Origin: Channallabes apus
Taxonomy: Eukaryota; Chordata; Actinopteri; Siluriformes; Clariidae
Length of the DNA: 64,000 nucleotides
Assembly: GCA_030522415.1 (NCBI GenBank)
Contig: CM060127.1
Location: 19,020,814-19,084,813, forward strand
Reading direction: 5' to 3'
Below, piece after piece: positions 37,625 to 49,400 of the stretch. The notes below the pieces were generated by a model. The model was not told the DNA's origin, made no database searches, and saw only the letters and a program-made list of their open reading frames with translations. How positions within the stretch are numbered: position 1 is the first letter of the stretch; each line of letters begins with the position of its first letter. The position numbers and the translations under genes were made by a program.

Positions 37625-38039
37625 ATCCAGCACAGACTCACATACGTAGATGACAAAACACCGAAGACAGTTAATTTAGACTGCCTAAAAACTAAATAAT
37701 GCAAAACCATACTTTCTGATTTTTAGCTGCTGAATTTCTGTGAAACACTAGTTATTGTAAATATGTATGGTGACTATTTGAAATTACAGACTTGATTTTT
37801 TTTATATTTAATTTTTTCATTATATAATTGTGATTCTGTGAATAAGATGTAAATTTTGTGATCAAGATGTGATCACAATCTGATATCAGTGTTTTCATTT
37901 ACTGTAGTCATGTGTAAAAGTAAATTTTATGTTTTTTTGTGTAAAAACATACAAATATAATTTGATTGTAATGGGTTTTACAATCAAATTAGCAAGCACT
38001 ACCTCAGACAAACATCATATACCTCAGACAACATATAAC

Positions 38040-39500
38040 TTTTTCCCCATGCCATTAATTATTTATTGAAGCCAGAAATGTAAAAAAAAAAAATTAAAAA
38101 ATGAAACAAATTTTAATCAGCAATGGTAAGTACCCCCTTAGTGGTTCAAAGGATTTAAAGGGGTAAGTTGCAGCCAGGTGCTGTTAAACATCAGCCCCTG
38201 ATTAACTGATCATCAACAAGTGTGCAGACCTCTACAAAAACAGACATTTTGGCCGTCTGCTGGTCTGGAGCATTCAATTGTGTGTGTATCACAATGCCAA
38301 GAAGGAAATACATAAGCAATGGTCTTAGAGAAGCACTTGTTGCTGAACATCTGTCTGGAAAGGGTTATAAAATCATTTCCAAATAATTTGGAGTTTAACA
38401 TTCTACAGTGAGAAAGATAATTCAAAAGTGAAAGGCATTCAAGACGGTTGGCAATCTTCCCAGGATTAGACATCCCAGCACATTCACCCCAAGGTCAGAC
38501 AGTGCAATGTTCAGAAGAAATACACAAAAAGAAGAACTACATCTCAGACCTTACAGGCCTCACTGAGCATATTAAATGCTAAAGTCAATGACAGCACAAT
38601 TAGAAGAAGATTGAACAAGTACAGTTTGCTTAAAAGGGTTGCAAAGAGAATTCTCTTCTGTCTAAAAACAACATAGAAGCATAATTAAGGTTCTCGAAAC
38701 TGCATCTGAACAGATCACAAGGCTTCTGGAACAATGTCCTTCACAGATGAGACCAAAGTGGAGTTGTTTGACTTTAATGCACGATGAACAAAACAGTGGT
38801 GAAAACCAAACAGGATTTTAGCAGAAACACCACATAACTACTGTCAAGCACAGCGGTGGAGGGATGGTGGTGATTTGGGCTTATTTTGAACCAACAGGAA
38901 CTGGGCACCTTGCAGTCATTGAGTCAACCATGAACTCCTCTGTATACTGTACCAGAGTTTTCTGGAGGCAAATCTGAGGCCATCTGTCTGACTGTTAAAA
39001 CATGGTCTAAATTCAGTAATTCAACAGGACAATTATCTGCAGTACACAAGTAATCTTCACCAGAATGACTGAAAAATAAAATAATCAAGGTTTTGGAAGG
39101 TTTGGCCTAGTCAAAGTCCAGACCCCAATACAACTAAAACTTCATGGCAGGACCGTAACTGAACTGTGCATAAGCAAATGGCCAAAAACTAATTGTCAAT
39201 TAAATGATACAATCTTTTAAACAAGAATGGACCAAACAAATGTGAGAGTCATACAGGAAATGAAGTAATCATTTAATGTTATTGCTGTTGAATCATTGGG
39301 GGTACTTACTACTACCCACTCTATCTTTTTTTTTTCTTTTTTGGCTTTGTTCTGGTTAAATAAATAATGGTACAATTAAAAATTTTATATGTTGTTTGTC
39401 TGAAGTTGTATTTGGCAAATACTAAGACCCACTATAATCAGATGATTTAGTTTTTATGAAAAAATAAAAGAAGGGGGATTAACTTTTACACATATTTATG
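38040..39500 (+). mobile_element. Decayed Tc1-like element
   Basis: Collinear, highly mutated remains of a transposase gene (CCAAGAAGGAAATACATAAG start region; GTCAAGCACAGCGGTGGAGG; GACCCCAATACAACTAAAAC in place of the DLNPIEN codons). Many frameshifts. It carries TACTGTA at 38945 in the stretch before the transposase DDE core. Confidence 0.7.
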
Positions 39501-39852
39501 AGGGTTTTTTAAGCTACTACACATTGTAAAGCTTCAGATTCTGTTGCCTTCTAATCACCCCAGAGTATGTCCACTTGCAACTTTGCTGCACTTCATGCTT
39601 TTATATTTTACTGGAGACCTATGCCTCATTTGTATTATAAAATATGAGTCCAGAGCAAATCAGACAAGGGCTTCAGAAAGGTAAAAGGCTTTTGATTTGC
39701 CATAATCAAATACAAATAAATGTTAAACAGCCATCCAATCTGAAAGAGGCAAAGGAGTAGCATGATGCCACAAAATAAACAATAAAGTGTTTGGGTAGCC
39801 TTAGTAAAAAAAAAAAATCCAAGGCTACCATCAAAGTATGGCACTAAAGATA

Positions 39853-40200
39853 TACTGTACATCAACCACCCACGACACTAACACCAGGTGAATTGAATAA
39901 CATTGATTATTAATTATATACCAGTAAACTAGTGGCAGGATCATGGGCATCCGAGGCTCATCTATAGCCTGTGGAGAGCAAAGATTAGCCTGTCTGGTCC
40001 GATCCCACAGAAAAGCCAATGCAGTACAAATTGCTGAAATAAGTCAATGCTGGCCATAAAATAAAGATATCAGAACCCCCAGGGGAGCAAGTGGAGCTTG
40101 GTTGTGGAGCAAAGATCCTACCGCTAATTGCCCAGTGCCATTGGGAACCTGCACAATATTGAGTTTAATGTTTCGGTTTTAATGTTATGGCTGATCAGTG
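39853..40200 (+). mobile_element. Tc1-like remnant, family with ATCAGCCATAACA-type ends (copy 1)
   Basis: The left part has ACTAGTGGCAGGATCATGGG and CTGGTCCGATCCCACAGAA. The right end is TTTTAATGTTATGGCTGATC. Internally deleted. Related copies lie at 43238 and 49668. Confidence 0.7.
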
Positions 40201-40280
40201 AACAAAAATGTAACTTTATTTCCTGCATCAAGTACTTTGTGGCCAGAAACTTTGTGCCAGCTTTCTGGGTGATAACATTT

Positions 40281-40320
40281 CCCTCTCTCTCTCTCTCTCT
40301 CTCTCTCCTTCTCTCTCTCA
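40281..40320. repeat. (CT)n run
   Basis: About 13 CT units and a short second block. Confidence 0.9.
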
Positions 40321-40623
40321 CCTTCAATCACTTTGACTCCAGTCACTCATGGACATCTGCGAGATCATAAATGCATAAGAGTGTACAGTAGATAGTGCTG
40401 CTTTCCTCTCAGTGTGTTACACTGCTGTGTGAGCAGCATTTTACGAAGCTGTTGCAGGCTTGCTGACTACAAGCGTCTCAAAGGATAGATTTTCAGGATT
40501 TTTAAGTAAGCAAACTCTGAAACCATGAAGAAAGATTTACCTTTTTGCTATGTATATGGTGACACAGAGTGGTCAATTCAAAGAACTGCACTTCATAAAT
40601 ATTCTCAAACTCTATAAAATTAT

Positions 40624-41071
40624 TTTATTTACAGTAACATGCTGAGACAATATAAAATGCATTTTAGACATTTCCAACTTTAGACATTTAGACATTTTAG
40701 ACATTTCACATTTTTTAAATAAAAGATTAAACTGGCCAACATTTTATGTAACATTTTTTTATACGAGTCTTAGACGAATCTATTCTATTCCTTACTATTA
40801 TTCTAGCTGGTTTTCCCAATGTAAGTATACATACATATTAACATGCTAGGACTGAAACTGCTGTTGTTTTCTTTTTAGTGCAAATAGACACACACACACA
40901 CACACACACAAAACTGATTCTAGATCAGTACTCTAAATACATGGCCAATGTGTCTTTACATTATCACACACTCATCATAACACAGAAGTGAAACATACTG
41001 TAATTGCAGGTACAAGAAAATGGGATTCTCAGGTATTTTTAATTCAGAATGAATTTTAAAAAAGAAAGTCA
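40624..41071 (-). other. cd6 3' UTR with candidate poly(A) signal
   Basis: On the minus strand AATAAA occurs at 40629-40624, about 440 bases after the stop. Includes a (CA)n at 40889-40910. Extent inferred. Confidence 0.4.
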
Positions 41072-44000
41072 CTACATCAGTGGTGTCTGTGAGTAACCAA
41101 CAACATCATCATAGTCATCACTTTCACCATGGTCATCAGTGTCATGTGAGATGAAATCTACATCAGCGGATACAGGAGAGTAAATGGGGGAATCTTCTCC
41201 ACCACTCAGGTTGATACTCTCTCCAGACACTAAACGGGACCACACAACATTACTTTTACATTATGTTATTATAAAGCAAAACACTGCTGGGACAATAGTA
41301 TGTCTTTCATTATAATTTAAACTTTTATTTGCATCCATCCATCCAACTAAGAACCTCTGTAGTCAAACTAGGGTCCATGGAGGCCAATAGTGATCAGCAT
41401 TCACACAATACAGGCAATTTGGGAACGCCAATTAGCCTAATCGGTAGATTAGTACAGTAGTTAGCACTATCGCCTTGCACCTCCAGGGTCTGTGTTCGTT
41501 TCCCGGCCAGGCTCGATTCCCGTCTCTGTGTGCATGGAGTCTGCATGTTCTCCCCGTGTTTGTTGGATTTTCTCCGGGTACTCCGGTTTCCTCCCACAGT
41601 CCAAAGACATGCAGATTAGGCAAATTGGCTTGCCCGTAGTGTGTGAATGAGTCGGTGAATGTGTGTATGCATGTGTGCCCTGCAATGGATTGGCACCCTG
41701 TCCAGAGTTGTACCCTGCCTTGTGCCCTAAGTCTCCTGGGATAGGCTCCAGGCTCCCCGCGAACCTGAATACAGGATAAAGCGGTATAGACAATGAGTGA
41801 GTGAGTGAGTGATAACTGGTTTTGTTGTACAGTGATACTGTATCTGCATTCAATACCCAGTTCTTTTAGTACATATGTTAAATCTCCTGTTAACAGAATT
41901 ATTTATTTTTTTGGCTGCATCAATGCAGATAGATCTAAAAAATATCCTACATTCTGTAATTATAAATGTTGTTGGATTGGATTCAGGTATTTTTTAAGTT
42001 GTGTGTATGAAGGGATTTGGGTGAGGTAACAACAAATTAATTTTTCAGTTGAACTGATCATTTTGATGTTTTGGTTTTAAAATCTAATTAAACAAAGCGT
42101 ACCTCCAAGCGGCAGGTCACTTATGATTTCTCCAGGATGTTCGTAATTCTCCATGTACAGATCTGCTGTTTTGTGACCTGTATTTTCATAAACCTCCCCA
42201 GATGAGGTGCTGGATGTGTCAAATGAGTCCGCTAGAAAAAGATAAGGAAACAGGTGTGTTCATAATGTCAGAGAATTTTATATTTCAAAAGATGCATATT
42301 TTACAAATGCATTAGCATATTTGTGTCTGGCGTTTCACAACAACATCCGTAGCAAATGTCTGAACGCCTGTTTTCTCAACTCTAAACCCATTTTTTATTG
42401 GTTAGAAGATGTTGATTAATTTGCTGTAACAGTAGCTTTGACAATAGTTCTGTCTGCCAGATTTTTATGAGGAGGAATGATATTTAGTATATGCTAAATA
42501 TTACTAATGATATTTAGCAGTTTGTTACATTGCAGTCATTTATTAACTTCAGAAAAGTGATGCTTCTGCTGCAAGAACAAATGAGACAGCTATAAACAGA
42601 ATTATAATATTTAGTTCTTTAATAAATAAAATTAACTTTTAAGTATGAAATTATTACCATTACTAAATTGCATAAATCTAAATAAAAACTTGATGAGGTG
42701 CTGTCATATAATTATATGATATAATATTTCTACACTGGAGCAATAGAATTTTTGTTTACTTGATTATTTATGTTTTAAACGTATATTAACATAATTCAAC
42801 AATTCCGCTTGGTCTACTTTTTTAAGATACAAGAAAAGTTAAATACAAGAAAATGTGTTACAATTATGTAATCATATATGCTTGTATACTTGTATCCACT
42901 AGAGTTGCACTTAACAAAAATTAAGCTTTACAAAAATGCACTCCTAATATCTAGACGTTAGTAGTACAAGCGAGTATTACGTAGTACTCAAGCATTAAAA
43001 GAATCACCAAAAACACTCACTTACCACTAGGTGTTGCAGAGAGACGCTGAAATGTATCAACGGGGGCTTGTAGGTATCCTTGCACTGCAGCACTTGTGCC
43101 TAAAAATTAATAGTTATAATTATTTCCTTGAAATATTTGAATAATATTGGTAGTTAAACAATATTTACTTAATTTAAAAAATATATATTTCTGCATTTAG
43201 CCACTTGATTTTATACAATATGTAAAAGAGAACATACACCAATCAGCCTTAACTGTAGCAGTAAACAGGTGACAGGATAATGGGCACCCAAGGCTCACCC
43301 ATGCCAGAACACCCAATGAACCACAACCCAAAGAGCCCAAAGCTGTTGACCTGGCCTCCGACCGCCCTAGATTCCCATCCAATTAAGTACCCATGGGATA
43401 CGCCAAAAAAACAAGCCCAATCCATGGAGGCCCCACAGTGTCCAAAGGATCCACTGCCAATGTGTTGATGGTTTTACTGTTAATGTTTTTCATGTTATGG
43501 CTGATAACTATACAGTATGTTTATTTAACAAATGATTTGGTAATAAGCTACTCTGCCAAAAGTCCTTTTAAGCTGATTTTTCAAGCAAATGTAAATTAAG
43601 CATGCTTGTAGTTTGCCTGACATTTTTTTCTTCTTCATTGTTTTCTTGCATAATTTAATTCTTAAGAACTTAAATGACTACCTAGGAAAGAGACAGAGAA
43701 AATCAAGTTTCAAGAGATACAATCAAGTTTTCAGGTGGTAGGTGCTTTCCACTGAGTAATAGTACGTTATACACCCAAAAAAAAAACAAAGACAGGAAGA
43801 AGCAGCAAGAAACAAACAGGTTTCAGTTTTGACAAAGAATTACTCTGTTCCATTACAATAATGTCATTTCAATCTATGTATTATCAGTTACACTAGTAGT
43901 GCATAAATAATAACACTAAATTAGAAACATTTGCACCAAACAAAATGTAAAAGGGAATGTGCAACACAAGTTTGCTTATCATAACGACAGTAAGCATACA

Positions 44001-46452
44001 CTGTAGTTTACAGTGAGATCTTGACTCACCCTCCTCAGTAACCATCTGCAGATGTGGGCCCTTCACAGCAGGAGGTCGACCATCTGCATTATGCCGCATA
44101 GAGTCTGCATAGGAGAGTATAACATGAGAATCTTTACAAAGACATAGTTAACCTATGCATAGTTAACCTACGCAAACAAACTTTAGAGATGTGAACCAGT
44201 AACACTTAGCCCTTAACTTCCTCACAAGATTTCATTATGTTTCAAAATGCAAGAGTAAAAATACACTGGATGGCCAAACGTTTCTGCATACGTTTCACAA
44301 CCTCTTTCTAAAACTGTTGGCAGTTTTTAAAACTATTGCCACAAAATTCGCAAGACATTTTTGTGCAGTTTAGTGATTCATCTGCTCAAACATGGCTGAC
44401 TCAATTAACCTGTTAATTACTAGGTCCAGTAGGTGTGTTCAGGTTGGGGTGAAATTACATACTGTGCTGGACACTGGCCCTCCAGGACTGGAGTTAAGGA
44501 TCCCTGGTCTAGCATGTTTTACTTTGCTGTGATATTACAATTTCCCTTCACTGGAATTAAGGCTGCTTTCACATTAGTCATGACTGATTTGTATTGTCCA
44601 TATTGCTTTCCCTGTACACTGCTACCCAGCTTTCTCAATAGTAATACTGTTGTATACCAGGGTACACTAGATTTACACTCTCTGACACAGCAAGTGGCAG
44701 TATGCAGTTACTTGGTTTAAGAACCACCATTTAACACAAAGAGAAGAATTGAGTTGTGAACAGCGGCCCACTCCTATATGTAGGCAGTGTTGGCATTCAT
44801 ATTCGATTTGATCCATGCTCAAGTGAGCAGAACTGTGCTCCAGAACATGCTGGTACTGTACACTGAGCTGCGAGTGTTCACTATGCAAACGTCCGATACG
44901 TTGGGGGTCAAGTGTATTGTTATCCGTGCCTGTAATGTGAAAGCACCCTAAGAGACTCAAACCAGGGAGGACAAAGTCTGTCACATGCTTCCTCCGAGAT
45001 ACATGAAGCCAACCAACCACATTAGGGAAGCACTCTTCATACATGTTTGCTTATGATTATCTAGAACTGCTATGAGAGGTAAGTATGCCGCATCCTTTAG
45101 TAGCAAAGATGGGCCAAGGATCACCAGTATTAAGAAGGATAAGCCAGGATTTGGGTATTTACCCTTACACACATGGGCCAATTTGTTGGCACCCATCCAT
45201 TAAAGTAAGAAAAACTGACAATGATCACTGAAAAAAATACCAAAATTAATAATAAATAATAATTTTATGACCATTAACTAATTAAAATCAGGCCCTTCAC
45301 AGCAGGTGGTCGACCGTCTGCATTATGCCGCATAGAGTCTGCTATGGAGAGTATAACATGAGAATCTTTACACAGGCAGTAACCTATGGGAATTTTAGAG
45401 TTGTGAACCAGTAACACTTTGCCTTTTGAATTTTTATTTTTTTGTTCTGAATGGGCATTTACCTCAATCAACAACAATTGAGGGCTAAATCTAAAATGGG
45501 GTTTTCAAGAAGCACATACGGGGTGGGGACTTATACTTGTACTTATAAACTTTAGGCTATTTAGTGTAACTGCACTAATTTAAATCAATAACATTTACTA
45601 TAATAATTTAATTTTAATTACTAATGAAATGTTAGTAACATTTATGTTAGTGCACAATAACAGTAAAAGAGTATATGACTGATTGCTTTCAAAACCATAA
45701 AATACACAAGATACCATGGTGTTATTTAATGGGCTGCAACTTCACATCAAGCATTTTTTACAAACTTTCTTTACAAACATTTTTTATCTTCCGTCTTTAC
45801 CGACAAATGTATGCTGTAAAAAAAATTTTCACAATCCAATGAGAAATTTCTGATTGTCCCTGACTTCATGGGGATGAATTAAGTCTACTGATGGTATTAA
45901 TAGCAATAGGAATCATGTAAAAGTTATATACATTATGTACAGTGAGCATGATGTGAGTAATTGAAGTAAGTGAAGCGGCGATTGGGAGGAATCAGTTGTT
46001 AAATGTTTTTCTTATTTTTTCTACTAGATTTGTATATTAGTTATATTAAAAGAGATTGTTTTACAATATCAGGCATTGTACGACTGCTTCACGCTATTCT
46101 GTTATCTTTGTATAAACTCACTGCGGAAGGTGGACAGGGTGAAATCACCGTTTGGACCGCTGTCATTGGTTTCGTAGTCTGTATCATAGGAAGTACTCTC
46201 GACACTACTCTGAGTCCATATTTGTGGTGGGATTGGTGGAGCTGTAGAAAAAAAAACACACACACACACACATTCACTCAACACAATTCTGTAGAAAAAA
46301 ATGGATAAATCTGCATTTCAGGAGGTGTGTACACTGACCGGCATCGGTGTCATTGTTGGTGACTTTAACAAGGTGGATTGAATCTCGATAGTTATTCTCT
46401 TCAGCTGCAGCATTGGTTTGTAAACTGGCAAATCTCTGCTGAACCTCAAGAG
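41072..46452 (-). CDS. cd6: cd6 exons 8-13: cytoplasmic tail
   Basis: Exons 46452-46339, 46241-46122, 44104-44030, 43099-43025, 42231-42103, 41229-41072. Tyrosine contexts: NNYRDS, TSYDTDYETN, GEVYENT, ADLYMENYEH, SPIYSPV, SDDYDDV. GEVYENT fits a pYxN GADS/GRB2-type SH2 site and DDYDDV the SLP-76-type site, matching mammalian CD6 positions in order. A proline-rich PPIPPQ lies in exon 9. The tail is therefore likely to signal as in mammals. Confidence 0.88.
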
Positions 46453-49400
46453 CTGTGGAAGATAATAAACTTGTCATGACAATAGCCTACTCTTTAACGC
46501 AGGATTCCCAGACTGTTCATTTGTATAGTCACTACATACTGATAGTGTTTAAACTTTTGTCAAATACATTTATCTGTTAAAAGTTTGTCTTCAAACACTT
46601 CCTTTACAAGCTGTTTGAATTTATACCTACCTTTTCTTTTCTTTTTTGAACAGCAACACATGATTATATTTGAGAGAATTGCAATTAAAAGAATGCAGGA
46701 TAGTATGATGCAGCCCAGTAATTCAGGAGTCCAGAACACTGTGAGAGCATCTGGGTTGGGTTGCACTTAAAAGAGGGAAAAAATATGCACTGTACAGTAT
46801 GTCATATAGACCAAAGAATCTTTACCCTGATTACAAAACATATCTAATTTGTTACATGTTGATCTAGCTGTCAATTCAATGTAAATATATATATTTAATG
46901 TAATTACAAAAACAGAGTCCATTTAATCCAGAAACTTTAAATTACTTTATCTCTGACTTTGTTTTATGTGTTTAACTAAAAATATCCAAATAGCCAAAAA
47001 TTATACCTACTTGTTGTCACCATGGTCGTACTTACAACTGGAGTGGTTGGTACAGGCAGGCCAAGAGAGTCTGAAAGAGACAGCATATGCACAAACATTT
47101 AAAGCCAAAAGTTTACATACACCTTACCCTAACATATTTAAACTGCTCAGTTTTTCACAATTCGTGATGTCTAATCCTAGTAAACATTCTATGTCCAGTC
47201 AGGATCACCACTTTATTTTAAGAATGTGAAATGTCATAACAATAGTGCAGAGAAAGATTTATTTCAGCTTTTATTTATTTATTTCATTATATTCCCAGTG
47301 GGTCAGAAGCATACTGTATATACACTTAGTATTTAGTAGATTTCTTTAGATTTTTCCTCAATGCCAAACAAAAAGGCATGGAGCTTGAAGTTAGGCCTTA
47401 TAATACATCCACAGATATACATCCAATTGACTGAAATGATATCAATTAGCCTATCAGATGCTTCTAAAGCCACTATTTTCTGTAATTTTCCAACCTATTT
47501 GAAGGCACACTGACTTGATGTATAAATATTATAGTTTGTCACCATAATATCTGTGCAGGGGTTTTAAAAAGCAGTTTTAATCATTTTAGGCTAAGTGCAT
47601 GTAAACTTCAACTACGTTTACACAAAAAGGAACTATTCCTTGATTAATTTTACTTACTATTACAAATCACTCCTGCAGCCTTTGAGTCTTTGCAGATCTG
47701 TTGTAAATGTGAGAATTTACTTGTTTCTATCTCTATACAATCCCAAAGGGTTTTATGGCCACCCTTACAAAAGTAATACCAAATTGATCCATTTGTATGG
47801 GGAAAAGGTATCTCAGAGGCTTTGAAATTTTTTGCTGTTCCACAGCCCAACATGGAGCAAGCCATGGATGCCTCTAGCTCATCCCAGCATTCATCACACA
47901 CTGTACCCCATGAACCGTTCCGATGGATTTCCACTCTGCCTGAGCAATGGTCCAGTCCACCAGTGAGTCTCAGAGCCTTATATTCTATAAAATGTTGACA
48001 GGAAAAGAAGAAAAAATTATATTAATATATTAAAGAAAATTACTAGTTGTGGTGTTTGATTATTTAAACAGGAGATCTAGAAAACCCTAAAACTAATAAC
48101 ACTGAATGCTTCAACATAATTAATGCAGATTTCTTAGAGGGTTGTACAAAGATAAAACCATCTTATATCAGATGTCACACACAAGTGTTCCAGTGCTGCA
48201 GAGGGCGCTATTAAAATTTAATTTAATTCCAACAACTACAGGAGGAAAGCTTGCTCTCCTACGGTAAAGTCTTCTTGAAATGAATCAGCTTGAGGATCTT
48301 GACCTAGTTTGTAATAACCAGTCACGAGTTCAGTATTTTCACTTATGAAGCATAATTATGCCATGTTTTAGTAGAAGCCAGTCAAACCTAATATCCACAG
48401 GAAGTTTGCTAGGGCCTTGAGATATACCTGAACACACCACTCCAGCATCTTCCTTATGTCCACAGTCATGACCTTCCCTCACTGCAGGACACTCCCACAG
48501 GCTCCTCTCCATCCCTGTGCAGTTCAGCTCATCCATAAGAATAGGACCTTTACCCTGTGTATAGGGGCCATCCTGCCCATTAACAGAGATTGCATATCCA
48601 CAGTTCAGCTGAGCACAGACCACATCTGCATCCTGCTTATCCCACTCATCATCACACACTGTTCCCCATTGTCCAGCGTTCCACAGCTCCACCCGTCCAG
48701 CACATTTATGGCTACCTCCAGACAATCTGACTTTGTGGTTACCTGAAGTAACATATGAAAGTACTTTAACACAGACAATGTCATTTCTTTCTAAACTGTT
48801 TATTTGATTTTGGTAGAATACCATAAACCTACTGTACATACATCATGTCCACATTTCAAAACTTACCACAGATGACTTCAGACATATTTGTGCAGTCATT
48901 TCTGACCACTGTGGAACAGTTCCTTAAATAGGAGTTGTGATAGATGCAATCAGTGAGACAGGAACTGTTGTCTGGTGCTTTCGTGCTATTCTGTACAAAC
49001 ACTTCTCCACAGTTGACATTCTGACATATTTCATTGGACAGTCTGAGAAAGGACTCCTGGGTCAAAATGACTGCGGATTTAGGTGCTGGAGATGTTATTT
49101 TCCAGACACAATGTTTTTTTGCTTGAGTTATGTAGGGAGCATCTGGTGAAAATAATGTTACAATGCATTTTATATATGACCAGTTTAACAGCAAACAATA
49201 CAACTCTTTAACATTTGTTTTTTCAAAAAAGCAAGTATTACTACAACCTGATATTTTGAATATTATGCATTTGTTTGAGTTACAACAGTGTTTAAAAGCA
49301 CCAATGGAAAAATAATGTTTTGTGTTTGTATTAGTGTTAATTTAAATGAAAATTAGTATCATTATATGTTGGTTAAATTTAAAAAACATAGAAAACTCAT

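Noticed and set aside
48456..48746. 96-codon plus-strand ORF
   Set aside because: Antisense of the SRCR exon 48428-48742, with no resemblance of its own.
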